A stretch of DNA of 64,000 nt from Oegoconia quadripuncta (GCA_949316235.1 OX438748.1:7071001-7135000), one strand, 5' to 3'. Counted from the stretch's first letter, positions 12,628 through 24,852 are shown. Notes: generated by a model not told the origin, from the sequence alone. Numbers and translations are program-made.

Positions 12628-12699
12628 ACGCAAAAAGACCTTATAAATTTACCCGCTTATCTACAGATAAGCGGGTAAATTTATAAGGTCTTTTTGCGT
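12628..12699. repeat. 72-bp near-perfect palindrome (35-bp arms)
   Basis: Arms 12628-12662 and 12665-12699 are exact reverse complements separated by 2 bp (AC). The arm contains AAGACCTTATAAATTTACCC. It would form a long hairpin in single-stranded form. Confidence 0.95.
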
Positions 12700-13405
12700 T
12701 TTTGCTACAGCACCGTGGCCACAGATTACCAATAAGTTACTAAAGTAACAGATACATCACTTCCCTGCAAAACGACAAATACCTACGCATTCTTTCTAGC
12801 TGTCAAGCGAACGCGAGGAAAAATGAACTTAACGGCTTTGACTCAACGGAGCGTTTCCAACCGCACAACGCGCGATGACGTTTTGCCGATGCGAGAATAC
12901 GTTAGGGTTGGTCCAATGAAATAAAACACGAAATTGTTTTATAAATGATTTAATTTTACAAAATGGTCAATTTGTTTTTTACCCTCCCTAAACATTGCAT
13001 TTGTAAATTTAATAACGGCAAAAATTCGGAATCTGACAAAAAGTTTAATTAAATAATCATGTGGGAAGCATGGCCACAAAGAATTAAATCATATTGATTT
13101 TAATATATCATACAAATTGCTCCCAGGCCCGCCCATTAAGTTCGATGAAAAGTTTTTTGTAAAAATATACCGAAAAATAAACACTTACATTACACTCTTT
13201 TGGCAATGTGAAAAACGACAACGACGATACCGCACAACAATGTCGTGAATTCGACATTGTTAAAACGCTTGTGTATATTTTAATAGTATATTTCGTACGG
13301 CTTTTTCTTACCCCAGTAAAACTAGTTCGATTCAGTATACAAAAAAAATGACGCTGAAAAATTCGAGATTCATTGTTTTGTCACTAGCCGCTAGGTTTTT
13401 AATAA

Positions 13406-13510
13406 TGGGCGTCGCCGCGCGGCGCAAAGTGAGTGGCCAGTGTCATTGTGACAGCGCGCGCCGCGCCGGGTCTGTCTGCCGGGACGGCCCGGCGCGGCGC
13501 GGGCGCTAAT
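13406..13510. promoter_or_regulatory. GC/CpG-rich segment with strong hairpin; possible regulatory site
   Basis: CpG-dense sequence in an AT-rich region. A perfect 14-bp inverted repeat (13457-13470 CGCGCCGCGCCGGG with 13488-13501) has a 17-nt loop. Another GC-rich block lies at 13918-14030. It could be a promoter or part of an element; no TATA box, initiator or adjacent coding exon was identified, so the regulatory call is weak. Confidence 0.25.
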
Positions 13511-13654
13511 AACTGGCTGGTATTATCTGTGGCATTACTGCCAGTGAGGGACGCGGGCTTTTCTCGCTCTACGCTCTTTTGTTACGTACCGACCTGAGAG
13601 TCATTTTGAGTATGAAATTTTACTCAAGGTAGTAGAAATAATCACCCGCCAAAA

Positions 13655-13880
13655 AATTGGCAAAACAACCGACTTCGAGACTTCCTCCTTTTTTTTTGTA
13701 GTCGGTTATGATCCGATGGTACCACCCTTGAGCTATACCCTTCTCATAAAAAAAGAATCATTAAAATCGGTTCATAATTGCCGGAGATACCTATCGCGTA
13801 ACATACACACAAAAAAAAATACACCCGAATTGAGAACCTCCTTTCCAGAAGAGATTTTTTGGAACTCAGTTAAAAATTTA
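13655..13880 (+). repeat. Dispersed repeat (family of 8570)
   Basis: AACAACCGACTTCGAGACTT CC, TACCTATCGCGTAACATACA CAC, AATTGAGAACCTCC. Confidence 0.5.
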
Positions 13881-14462
13881 TAAAGATCCAATAATACGCA
13901 GTAAGGTAGATACGTACATGCCGCGCGGCGCGCTTGTGGCACCCCTGTGCGCAATTGTGTGTTCGAACGCACGGCTAGCCGGTAGGTACTTATCGCGCGA
14001 CTTTGAGCGAGTGACGGAGGCCTGCCGTGGCTGATAAACGGGTGGACCGATTTGGATGTGTTTTTATTTATTTGCAGCATTATAAAGCAGGTTTTCTAGC
14101 GGTGTTTCTTAGACATGTTTTATCAAAATCGGTTAAGCCGTTTTGTTTTAATCGCTTGTTTTCTCTGGGGTAGGTAATCTAAATTTTCAATTTATAGCAT
14201 GACAAATAGCTGAGTCTGTAAAAAGTTCATAGTAACTCCATACAAAATGACTGTATAAATAAATTTGTATTTTACAATGTAGGTACGTACAAAATAAGGC
14301 ATGCTGGTTTTAGATTTTTATTAAAGCCATTTCTAATCTATTTAGTTCATAGGTACGGGTAACCTAATTAGGTATATCAGATGTAAAACTGAGAAGTTCT
14401 AATTAAATGCCTGACTTGCATAAAAAAGTCCCGAGATTTTACGCGAAGCGGGCATCGGTAGA

Positions 14463-14893
14463 GACTTGTGCAACCATGCACGCGATGGACCGTCCCCTAA
14501 AGTGCAACTAAACAAAAAAAAAAAGGAAAAAGGGTCCCACTAATAATAATTAAAGTTTGTAGCTGAATATTCCAAAACATTTTGACACTTTCAAAGTCCG
14601 GCGGGCGGTAAACCTGACAAGTACCTAAAATACTGACATGTCAGGACAAATCCTGACGACTGGTAACCCTAACCTCATAGACTTATGCAACCATGCACGC
14701 TATGGACAGTCTCCTAAAGTGCAACTAAGCAAAAAAAAAGAAAAAGGGTCCCACTAATAATTATTAAGGTTTGTTTTACTAGTATCTAAATATTCCAAAA
14801 GATCTTGACACTTTTAAAGTCCGGCCGTAAACCTGACAAGTACCTAAAATACTGACATGTCAGGACAAATCCTGACGACTGGTGACCCTAACC
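14463..14893. repeat. 217-bp tandem duplication
   Basis: Copy 1 begins GACTTGTGCAACCATGCACG at 14463; copy 2 begins GACTTATGCAACCATGCACG at 14680. Both contain AAAGGGTCCCACTAATAAT, AAGTCCGG and GACATGTCAGGACAAATCCT GACGACTGGT, with small indels. Confidence 0.85.
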
Positions 14894-15159
14894 TCAACGG
14901 AAAAAGTAGTCATCTCATTACCTAAACGGAAAAGGTACTCATTGCATACGTTTAATGGAAATTTTGTGTACGTCATGTTGCCTTTGATCTCTTCAAAAGG
15001 ATCACGAACAGAACCAAAATACGATTTCCATTCATTCACAATAAATATAACGATATATATTTACTCGTTACTCGCAAGCGTAAGTTTAATGTATTTTTGT
15101 TAATCCTAAGATTTATTTTACGTATATTCTATAAAAATTTTAACCCCAGACGCAAAAAG

Positions 15160-15345
15160 AGTGTTATAAGTTTGACCTATATGGGTATGTGTCGGTGTGT
15201 GCGTCTTAAACGATTGAACCGATTTGGATGCAGTTTTTTTTATTTGAAAGCACGTTTTCTAGCGTTAGACTCGGACATGTTTATTAAAATCAGTTCAGCC
15301 GGTTTGTTTCCATCGCTTGTTTTCTCGGCGGTTTTCTAAATTTTC
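15160..15345 (+). repeat. Dispersed repeat (family of 26565)
   Basis: CGATTGAACCGATTTGGATG CAG, TTTTCTAGCGTTAGACTCGG ACATG and CGGCGGTTTTCTAAATTTT. Confidence 0.5.
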
Positions 15346-15659
15346 CCTTGACAGTTATATTCAAATAAAAGAATACAAATAACACTATTAATTGTCCATC
15401 ATTTTGAATTATATTATTTAAATTGTGAATTTATATGACATTTGGAATATAATTGAAATGACATCGTTTTATCATCATTCTCAGCCCATATATTATGTTA
15501 GGCCCATTTTAAACTACGCCAATTCTCACTGTTTTGTGTACGCAAATAAGTGTGAAAGAGATAGATATTCTAATGTTTATCGCCAATGAAATGTCTAGAA
15601 TCGGGGTCCTACTCCTAAACAAACATTATTGCTTCAGATGAATTCGTTCATCAATCTAA

Positions 15660-15695
15660 ATTTTAATGTTACTTACTAATAAGTAACATTAAAAT
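15660..15695. repeat. Inverted repeat, 16-bp arms
   Basis: ATTTTAATGTTACTTA / TAAGTAACATTAAAAT with a 4-bp loop. Confidence 0.85.
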
Positions 15696-16035
15696 TAAAG
15701 TTTTCTTGATTGTGTCGACGACTTGCTTCAAAGAAAAAATAGAAACATTTAAAATTTTGCGATAGAAATTGCATGCAAGTTGTAGATTCTCTATAAGAAT
15801 TCCATACCTAAATTACTTTACAGTGTAAATTTTTCTGAAAATTTGGAATAATGAAATAAACCCCGTTTCACTGTGATATAGAATAGAAAGTAGGTAGATA
15901 GATAAATTGTAATTAAGTACTTATATTAAGTTGCACTTACATGTAAAGGCGGTCAATAAGAGGCGAGAGCGATGAATACCATATAAGTACAGTCGACAGC
16001 ACGATGACCCTAAGTCAGTAAAAGCTGGCCGCGCG

Positions 16036-16365
16036 AATTGGAATTCGTGTAATTCCCATTAACTGGTGACGTCACTCTTGAACAACTTTCCCCAAGGAAC
16101 CAAGGTCGAATTGGAAAAAAAATCAATGACCCATGTTCCACTGCTGGTTAAGAACAACTATTCACTAGAAACCATAGCCAAAGTCAGCCGAAAATTATTG
16201 GACTTCCATACTAAAGGTGGTTACAGAATTGTTTCCTTTGTATGGGTAATCGAAAATTTTTCAATCGAATTCGACAATGGTTCCTTTGGGAAAGTTGTTC
16301 GTGATCAGGAGTAGAGTCACCAGTAAACTGGAATTACACGAATTTAATTTCACCCTGTATTTGGA
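16036..16365. mobile_element. Foldback TIR element copy
   Basis: GGAATTCGTGTAATTCCCAT TAACTGGTGAC at the left, GTCACCAGTAAACTGGAATT ACACGAATTTAATTTCACCC TG at the right; the interior matches 50440-50640 with an insertion-like duplication. The 82-codon open frame across it is not a gene. Confidence 0.7.
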
Positions 16366-16369
16366 AGTA

Positions 16370-17815
16370 TTACGATTTTCGTGCGGCCGTGTGTACTTTA
16401 GTTTAATAGGCAACACCTAAATAAAACATAAAAAAAAAACATGAAAGTCATATTTTCATAATAAAAGACCTGCCGACTTCGAAGGTTCTCTAGGTGCCCC
16501 ACATTTTCAGTTTAAAAGGTTTGTTTGGTGGACAAAATTTTGCATATAAGTGCATGGTTCAATTAACGAAAACATGTACAGTCTACTAAAAAGACAATGG
16601 TGATCTCCTATTTCTTTTGCGACAGTTATGAACATATGAAGATTGTATACTCGATATTAAATTAGCGAAATTTTAATACTGATTATAATAAAACGATTGT
16701 AAGGATTCATGGATAAACCTATTTTAACCAATCTAATTTGTTTAAGAGTGACTTTGTCCATCCAAAGTTTGTATACAATAAGTAAAATTGTTACCGCCCC
16801 TTATCTATGAGTTCGGATGTCACTTTTTAACCTGCTTCAAAAAGGAGGACGTTCTCAATTCGGCGGTTTGTATGTTTTCGTTTTTTCACTACATGCCACA
16901 TAGGTAAATCGATAATTAACTAAAGAAAATCACCGTCTTTAATAGGTACCTATCTAACTCCTCTACATGTGTGAGTGAGATTCAAAATGTTATTTAGCCA
17001 ATATTAGGAGAAGAATAAGAATGAAGGTCAACAAATTTACAAACACTTGTCATAGTATTCATAATGAAATCATGGCGGTTCGTGCGCGGAACGCTTTAAT
17101 TTTGTACATTATATTATTATAATCAGGTTGTATTATTAATACTAAGTGATCGTATTTAGTACACTATATTAAAGTAATTATAATAACATAATAGTTGTAT
17201 TGTTGTTACCACATTATTATTGTTTAGTTAAGGTTCACTTAGTGGTGAATCGATCCTATGTCGACTAAAATTATGTTTTCGAGAAATTCGGGTAAGATTT
17301 GACGAGTATCGCATCAAGAATGTCTTACAGCGAAACTCGTTAAATGAACAAATAGGCCTATTTCTATAGATTAACATAAAAACAAAAAATAATAAATACT
17401 GCTAACTACTAAGACAACTACTGGACAAAAGATAAGTCTAGATATCCAATGAGAAACAGGGCGTTTCCTCCTTGATTCTTTTTACCCGTCTGCCCAAGAA
17501 AGGAGGGTAATGTTTTTGTAAATATAATGTAGCGAGTCATCATTTTAAGAATTATCAGTGTAATAATAAATAATTATTTTAGGACTTGAAATATTTTAAA
17601 TAATAAATTATTTTTTATTTCAAAGAATGGTTAGTTTCATTTGCTATTAACTAATGCAACTAGAAGCATTATTTATTTATTTATGTTAAGGAAAACCAAC
17701 AGCCATGTTAAATCACAAATTACAATGGAAAATTATACCTGATGGCTAATAACAGGTTCTCACATATAGAAGTAAAGTAAGTTCTTACATATTATAGTAA
17801 GATAAATAAGCTCTA
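16370..17815. other. Unassigned AT-rich sequence
   Basis: Apart from the repeat-end fragment at 16835-16875, nothing was recognised. Includes an extremely AT-rich run at 17520-17640. Confidence 0.45.
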
Positions 17816-17849
17816 TAAAAGTCCACTGCTGAGCATGGAGCGTTTTCAC

Positions 17850-17995
17850 TTTCCACGGGAGTAATTGTCCTAATCGCCACGCTGCTGGAACGGCAAGTTG
17901 GCTACCGCAGATTTTTTGACAGCTTCCCACCAGTGACGCTGCTGTCCATCGTTGGTCTTTTTACGACATTCACGGAAGAGAGGTTTGATCCAATT
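17850..17995. repeat. Dispersed repeat (family of 10690)
   Basis: CACGGGAGTAATTGTCCTAA TCGCCACGCTGCTGG, GACGCTGCTGTCC and TTTACGACATTCACGG. Confidence 0.55.
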
Positions 17996-18487
17996 CACTT
18001 TACCTTGTGGCATTACTCGATACTTTAATTATACATTTTGAAATCTACCTAAATCGATTGAGCTGGGTGCTATTACACTGAACAGCAGCTCCAAAATCAT
18101 TTCTAGTATCACATCAAATGCTTTTTACGATCAAGTACCATTGCTTTTTGACCGAAAAGTGCATTGAATTCATACACGTGCAGTACTTTCCACATTACAA
18201 TAATAGGTAGGTACTTTAAACATAAGTGTTTGAAAAATCTTTATGTCACCACGGTGAAGACCTTAAAGATTGATTAACGTATTTTGATGGAATATTCACT
18301 TTGAGGCCTACTCTACTGTATCTGATTTAGTTGATCAATCCTTACCGTATTTGTAAATAAAATATTTGTTTAAACGATTTGAATTTCTCTACGTTATTCG
18401 CTATGTACGTTTCGAATTTGGTTATTCTGAAATTCAAAAAGCATTTAAGATTAATGTGGAAATGGATATCTATCTAATTATGAAAAT

Positions 18488-18808
18488 GTACAACGGGTTG
18501 GTTCTTGACCTCAATCACACCTGATGTTAAGTAAAGATGACGTCGAAGGTGGAAGCGTACTGACCCGGAAACCCCAACACATTTGGGGACTGGCTATCTT
18601 ATCTCTGACAACTGGAACACAACAATGCTTTTAATATTGCTACTTGGCGGCAGATTTAGATAAGATGGTGGTAGCTAGCCAGGCGGACATTTAAAATGCC
18701 CTACCACCAACCAAACCGAATACTTAAACATGTACCCCGCTGGGGATCGAACCCGCGACCTCCGAATCGTCAACCCAATGTTATTTATTTTGAGCCACGG
18801 AGGCGGTT
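18488..18808 (-). mobile_element. tRNA-derived SINE, family B, near full length
   Basis: On the plus strand it runs from ACGGGTTGG...CACCTGATGTTAAGT through TGGTGGTAGCTAGCCAGGCG to GGGATCGAACCCGCGACCTC (reversed box B) and GAGCCACGGAGGCGG. It defines a unit of about 320 bp. Confidence 0.85.
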
Positions 18809-18849
18809 TCATATCATAGCATCATATAAGCCATAGGACGTTTACTACT

Positions 18850-18978
18850 GTGCATTGGCTCCCCCCGTAGACTTCCAGAGTGACCGATTTTAAGCGGCCT
18901 GCATCCAGCTACTTCCGACATCCTTCAAAAGACCGTCCATCCACCTTCTGGGTGTGTGCAAGCAGCGGTGCATAAGCT
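18850..18978 (-). pseudogene. RTE-like non-LTR 3' fragment
   Basis: On the minus strand the sequence reads RRWMDGLLKDVGSSWMQAA then NRSLWKSTGG, the conserved C-terminus of the RTE family. It lies directly beside a family B SINE (18488-18808). Confidence 0.75.
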
Positions 18979-19664
18979 ACATGATATCATTTATGTAAAA
19001 TGAAAAAAAAAGGAAAGACAAAAGCACGGATACAGACTGGAACACGTTTTCTTCATGATTGGTAGGTAGAGAACGCTTCTTATATTGTGGAATCCCAAAA
19101 AACAGTTTTCTCAAACTGTACTGGTATAATATTCTGTTGAAAAATTTTCAGCATGTTACTTTTCCGTAACTTTAAGTAATGTTCTGTTTGAGAGCACATA
19201 CTATACAACAAAAACATCCAAAAACAACTCTTCCTTGCAGCACGGTAAAAATAGCGGAAGTTTCCACATTTTACGTTTACGTTTTCCTTCGGGTCGTATA
19301 ATTCTAAGAAAGCAACACGCCAAGTATCTTATCTACTGGAAAATCAAGGCTTGTTATTTTCGACCTTATCTGACATTCATCCACGCCTCACGATGTCCCT
19401 GAAAATTCGCTGTTTTATTAAATATTTCAGTCAAAAATCCAAAATTTAAGTTTAGCATTAGGTACTTCTTACAATTGTGGCGTATTCGCATTCGCTATTC
19501 GTTTTAGATTGGTGCCGACTAGTGGTATTTTAAATACAAGTGTGTCCGTGCGTTAAAAAGTCGTTTCCGGTTGATTTAAATTGAAAGCAGTCATTAAGCT
19601 AAATCGGTGGCTGACAGGGGCACCTTAAAAGTACTGTCATTTCGTCACTATATAATCTGACACA

Positions 19665-19785
19665 AATTCACCAATCCGCACTGGGCCCGCGTGGTGGATT
19701 ATCGCCCACACTCACTTTCAGAGAGAGGAAGCTGTGCCCCAACAGTGGGGATAAGGCTGTTGATGGCTTCTCCTTGTATTTTTTT
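19665..19785 (+). mobile_element. Dispersed SINE/LINE 3' end (CCAATCCGCACTGGGCC family)
   Basis: CCAATCCGCACTGGGCCCGC GTGGTGGATTA, then AGAGAGGAAGCTGTGCCCCA ACAGTGG and a T-rich tail. This block is common in Lepidoptera. Weaker or inverted copies are at 49675-49795 and 54505-54560. Confidence 0.65.
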
Positions 19786-19984
19786 TTAATATACAGACTA
19801 TATTCATAAATATCTATAAATATAATAGATATATATGGTTCGATAAAAGAAAACTACAAACATACCTCTACAATAAAGTGATTTCCTAAATTACATGTGT
19901 AATGGTATCTAGATTTGATATTTCACCAAAGCATAGTTTTGTTATTCCAAATATATTGATACTTATTAATAAACATTATTAATT

Positions 19985-20290
19985 AAAGTGGCTTCCTATC
20001 AGACTCCGACGTAACTTGCATATCCTCACTCTTCTTTATAATGTACTTTACAGTCAGATTTCCCCCCCTTACCTTAAAAATCTGTTTACATATTTAGGAT
20101 CCGATCACGATGTACCCCTTAGGTCTAAAACAGACAATTTGCTTAAGCCCATCAGCTGCCGTACAAATTATCGGGATCCTTTGGCATTACGGCTGCGCAG
20201 TTGTGAAATGCACTACCACAAAATATTCGTCACGCAGAATCGCTAGCAGTGTTTAAACTGCGTCTAAAGGAATATTATTTATCTCTCTAA
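19985..20290 (+). pseudogene. Jockey/CR1-like LINE, C-terminal ORF2 remnant
   Basis: Reads WLPIRLRRNLHILTLLYNVL and SPPYLKNLFTYL, then PLRSKTDNLL. After a one-base frameshift near 20207 it reads NALPQNIRHAESLAVFKLRL, EYYLSL and a stop at 20288-20290. This is the C-terminal region after the reverse transcriptase in Jockey/CR1-type non-LTR elements. The 3' UTR follows to 20628. Confidence 0.8.
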
Positions 20291-20628
20291 TGAATTGTAT
20301 ACACTGTTATATATATTTATGTGTATTTTGTTATTGTACTTATTTATATGGTTTGTTTACTTTAGTAAGTGTTTATCTTTGTATGTATTCCACTATACCT
20401 ATGTATTTTCTATGTATCGTCTATGTACCTACTGATATTTAAGTTATTCAGCTTTTACTTTGCACTATCCAACTACTTATTAAAAAAGCTTCTTTAACTG
20501 AGGTTGTCTGGAAGAAATCGCTATCAGCGATAAGACCGCCTTTGTACACTTCATCATCTATGTTAAATGTTCTTTGTATTTTATTTTTGTGTGCAATAAA
20601 GAATTTAATAATAATAATAATAAACATG
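20291..20628 (+). mobile_element. 3' UTR and (AAT)n tail of the Jockey/CR1-like LINE
   Basis: Continues the frame ending at 20290. Contains GGTTGTCTGGAAGAAATCGC and GATAAGACCGCCTTTGTACA, then GCAATAAAGAATTTAATAATAAT. The same motifs mark separate 3' fragments at 1604-1760, 42826-42957 and 43378-43474. Confidence 0.75.
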
Positions 20629-20629
20629 A

Positions 20630-23095
20630 TTCACTTGTTTCAGTCATGTAATTACCCATTTATAAATATGACAATTAAAATAAATTTATTTTATACATGT
20701 AATCATGAAATACAACAAAGCGTTTACACATAAACTAATCAAACTACTTACATGCACCGAAATTCAGATATAAAACTAGATAAATAGGAGAAAATTAACC
20801 AATCAACCTAAAGAAGTGTTTAGCCCCGAAACCTAAGCAAGGTAGAAAATCTGCTTCAAAAGATTTTATAAAGCTATTTTCTTTAAAAGATATATACTTA
20901 ATGAATAGATCCCAATTTTCTGAATTCCACTTACGATTATTTTATTCGAAATTGCGTTAGTATGGCTTTTCGGAGAAAATTGACAATTGTACGGTTTTTC
21001 CCACATTGTATTATGCAGAGGATTTAGAAGATCTATTCAGCGATTTTCTTACTTGCTCATTAGACAGCACTGCTATTATAACAGTCATAGGAATGTGATC
21101 GCCTCACGGCATTATACAAACTTTCATGCTCAAAATATTCGAATGGAATAAACCGATTTCAATCTTTATTGGATGATTTTAAACTGTTTAAAAAGAACAT
21201 GATACTCTCACTTGATGATAACTATAGAAAATTTATTCACGTTGCAAATATCTACATTTCAGATGCAGACATCATTATTCCCTTTTCACATTTAAGTGAA
21301 GTATTCCTTTAACAAATATACATATTTTTTTCTGTCGCGGCATTCTTATTATGCGCTCATCCACATTTTAAAATCAGATTATTTTGTAATTGATGGTTAA
21401 TGACCTTACCTGTAGGCGAAGTACATAATTATATGTAGAGCCTCGTTCGAAAATAATATTAACCTGCAAAACCTGTATTTCATGTAGCACCACATGGGTG
21501 CACCAATGTACCGCTATATTTTTTGAGGGTAGTTGAGGCTTTTTTTTTACTTTTTTATGGCAATTTGTCCAACTTGGACATTTCTGCCAGTATCACGTCA
21601 ATTTCTTTAGAAACGACCGGATTTAGACCCATATCAGAGTAGTTCATAAATATGAAGTCGGTTAAAAAGGCAAAAAAGTTTTTGCCTTTTTAACCGACTT
21701 CATATTTATTATTTAATTAATTAATTATTTATTGTAGGTTAGGGGACCGGACGGATCACTAATATTTGACTGTTAGAAAAGAAAACGATTCGATTAAATT
21801 CTCAATTTGTATAGTTTAATGTCGTTTTCTTGACAGAACATGGAGAGCTCCCTGAAAATGTTTGGACCACTAAGAGGGCTGGCATGTGTGTGGGAAATGG
21901 AACCTTAAGAATGCTCAGGCAAAAGAATAGAGGGGAGTGATCGTACTGGGGACAAGCAAGGAAAATACTCATTAAGTCACCATCATCTAGTCCGCATTCA
22001 CATAATGAGGAGTCTCGAATCCGAATCTTGGCAAGGTGAACTGGGGTGAAGGTCTCATCCTGATAAGAGCATTAGAGAAAACTAGCCAAGTCATGTCCTT
22101 TAGTTTGAGGTGGAAAAAGAGTGCCATAAAGTAGACAGGTACAGAGAAACTGTTAAAGAAAGAAAATATGAACAAAGGATTTAACGTAAAATATGCTTTT
22201 AATCACATGAAATGTATTTAAATTTCGTAAATATATATATAATACTTATATGTATCTACGTAATTAACAAAGAACATTATTATTGTTTGAAATGTTTTGG
22301 GTACAAATTATTATATTTTATAAAATATTGTTAAATAAGTATGTGACTACAGAGAAAAATATAAAATTTAACGTTAATATAACAATACATTCACCAGTAC
22401 AAAATTTATATTTCCTTTCAATTTCCTCAGCCTAATCGTAAACATTTCTTATGATTACTTATGTAGTATTAAAAAATAATTAAAATACATTATGTTTGCT
22501 TGCTTCTATATGTAAGAATATATATAATAACTTATTGACTAGACAGACTAGAATGTTGACAAAAAAATATTGTTAAGTATCATAAAATTCAGTTTACAAA
22601 TTTTGAAAACTGGCCGACATATTTTACAGACGCAAAGTTTTACAAAAACATTGGAGGTCTAAGCCAAAGCTACACCAATTACATCTAAGGTCCCTTCTTT
22701 TCTATATCTTTTATACTACTTCGCCAATGGAACAAACTTACCTCATGCAAATAAAGCTAGTTAATATTAAATAGGATTTATTAAACTTCTTTATACCAAA
22801 ATTAATTTCTGTTCATTTTTAATGTCCTTTTTTGTATTGTCGACTTACGGTTATAATTGTCGGCTTCCTATTCACAAGTTCAATTTTGTTTGGACTAAAT
22901 TCATCGCAGTCTATACATAACATTTGAATAATGAGCGCTATTTATATCAATACGCTTTTATAGAAAATTATATTAATTGTAGATATGTATTTCAGTAATG
23001 GTGGTATTACCTGATAATAAAGTACAAATAGTCATAAAATTTTGAATAATTTAAAGTTTGGATTGTCACTGTTTTTTAAGATCTTTACATTTTTG
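20630..23095. other. Unassigned AT-rich sequence
   Basis: Only the palindrome at 21646-21709 stands out. 21830-22180 is less AT-rich (GAGAGCTCCCTGAAAATG to GTAGACAGGTACAGAG) but gives no readable product. Confidence 0.45.
21646..21709. repeat. 64-bp near-perfect palindrome (31-bp arms)
   Basis: Arms 21646-21676 and 21679-21709, 2-bp spacer. Each arm carries GAAGTCGGTTAAAAA, the terminal motif of the 8570 repeat family, so this may be two ends joined head to head. Confidence 0.95.
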
Positions 23096-23099
23096 ACCG

Positions 23100-23337
23100 C
23101 CTTTACATGTTTAGTACTCGGTTTGGTTGGTGGTAGGACATTTTAAATGCCCGTCTGGCTAGCTACCACCATCTTATCTAAGTCTGCCGCCAGACATCAA
23201 TGTTGTCAGAGATAAAATAACTAGTCCTCAATTAAGAAGGGGTTTCCAGATCAGTACGCTTCCACCTTCGGCCTCATCTTCACTTAACATCAGGTTTGAT
23301 TGAGGTCAAGTGCTAACCCGTTGTGCATAAAAAAATA
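23100..23337 (+). mobile_element. Family B SINE, 5' truncated
   Basis: Starts ACATGTTTAGTACTCGGTTT GG, ends TAACCCGTTGTGCATAAAAA A; the tRNA head is missing. Confidence 0.8.
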
Positions 23338-23930
23338 TCACTGTAGTAGAATATAATTCAATTGATAATAAGCTAACAATTAAGTTTACATTTAGTACCT
23401 ATAATAGGTATACCTAATTATTTGTACACATTTCTTGCAATAAAGTTACTCAAAATATGAAATTTACGAGCTATTGCCGGTTACTGGGTTTTATCAATTT
23501 TTCTTTCGATTGTCAAGGGACGTAATGGCAAGTCGTTAACGTCATTAAAAAATTATGATAATGTAGTTCTTCCCTTCCGGCCATTTCTTACGCTTTTCCT
23601 AATTTCTTATTGCCGGCCTGTGACTGAAAGTAAATTTATTTACCAACATTTCTTGAACGCTATCACGTCGATATTTCATAACTGCGATAGGATCTGTTCC
23701 AATTTTCGTGTGTTTACAAAATAGGATTTACACAATATGAGTATTGTGGTATTGTATATTACAATCAAATGGCTTCCAAATATAACTGGTTCCTAAAAAG
23801 GTCTGCTTACTCGTACTCATAGCGAGATAACATTTCCAAATACTTTGCCATTTCATCGAATTGTCCAGGGAACGCTTCACTATCACGATATCTCTATACT
23901 TGGTGATTTTTCATTGACTATCAAAATTTT

Positions 23931-24084
23931 GTAAATAAATAAATACGTATATAAATGAAAAGCATCCATAACTCGGAAACACATGTCTGTATTCATTATA
24001 TACAAATATATGCCCTGGGGATTCGAACCCGCGACCTTTTGGAATAGCAGAGTTTCTAACCACTACACTAAACAGCTTGTTCAG
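23931..24084 (-). mobile_element. tRNA-derived SINE, family A, 3' truncated
   Basis: CATCCATAACTCGGAAACAC ATG, ATTCGAACCCGCGACCTTTT and CACTACACTAAACAGCTTGT; only the head half is present. The small open frame across it is incidental. Confidence 0.8.
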
Positions 24085-24551
24085 ACCATCAAACTGAACA
24101 ACTCTCTTTATGGCACCATCTCTGAAATCGAGAAAATAAAATCAGCTGTCCCATACAAAAGTTCAATACCCACCCAACTAAAATGTATGAAAAAGCCGAT
24201 TTTTTTGATTGTGAATGAAAAAATCACCAAGTAATATTAAGAGACAGGAGATTAAAAAAATTTCAGTTATTCCCGATATTATTGAAGTCTGATAAGTACC
24301 TAGCTTTAGTCTTTAAGACCAGTTTATATGTATATAAATGTACGGCTATCTTTTCCACAGACGACAAAATAATTTAATTATTTATGTTTCATCAATTAAC
24401 GGGTAACAATACACAATAATGTACCTACTACAATATAGCTCACTCACCTTTACGAAAAATAATTTAATTATGACTACACAATTCCGTAAGAGCATGATAA
24501 AGGTGTATCTTAACTCATAAACATTTGTGTTTTAAACACGACTTCCTTATG

Positions 24552-24557
24552 TTTATT
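24552..24557 (-). terminator. Candidate polyadenylation signal of the ABRA-like gene
   Basis: AATAAA on the minus strand, about 180 nt after the TAG stop at 24739. No other canonical hexamer was noticed in that 3' stretch. Transcript data would settle it. Confidence 0.4.
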
Positions 24558-24738
24558 TTCCTAATAATAAAGTTATAACTTAAGTGTCTCGATGGCCTTA
24601 AACTTAGTAAAAGAAATGGTTAAACACTTTAGCACTTATGTAGGTGGTACAAATGGCTTTGTTGAATTAACAAATTCAGCATCGTAGCTGAAGAGATTGA
24701 TTACCAACCAATGGGGTTCGCTCAAAAATACTGTTAAT

Positions 24739-24852
24739 CTATTGAGGCATTGGAGAGACGGATCTTCTCGCTTGCTGGGCTTTGTTGTTACAGTAGCTCC
24801 TGATCTCATCGATGGACTGCATGAGGAATATAGGCACATCATCGTCACGTTT
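24739..24852 (-). CDS. ABRA: ABRA/costars-family protein, terminal coding exon with stop
   Basis: Seen: on the minus strand, acceptor TATTATTCTCAG is followed in phase 0 by 37 codons and TAG (plus-strand 24739-24741). It starts KRDDDVPIFLMQSIDEIRSY and ends SVSPMPQ. Joined to the previous exon it gives LFQ-KRDDDVP, the conserved end of the costars domain (usually FQ-[RK]RDDDV). The arginine/serine/proline tail is typical of the arthropod members I know. A longer open frame on the same strand (24636-24884) is in a different reading frame, and its apparent protein is not this one. The four exons give about 173 residues, close to the size of insect ABRA-like proteins, so only a short N-terminus is missing. 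Confidence 0.93.
   Translation of the reverse strand, partial: KRDDDVPIFLMQSIDEIRSYCNNKAQQARRSVSPMPQ

Noticed and set aside
16066..16314. 82-codon open frame
   Set aside because: It lies inside a foldback TIR element found in three copies; no coding signature.
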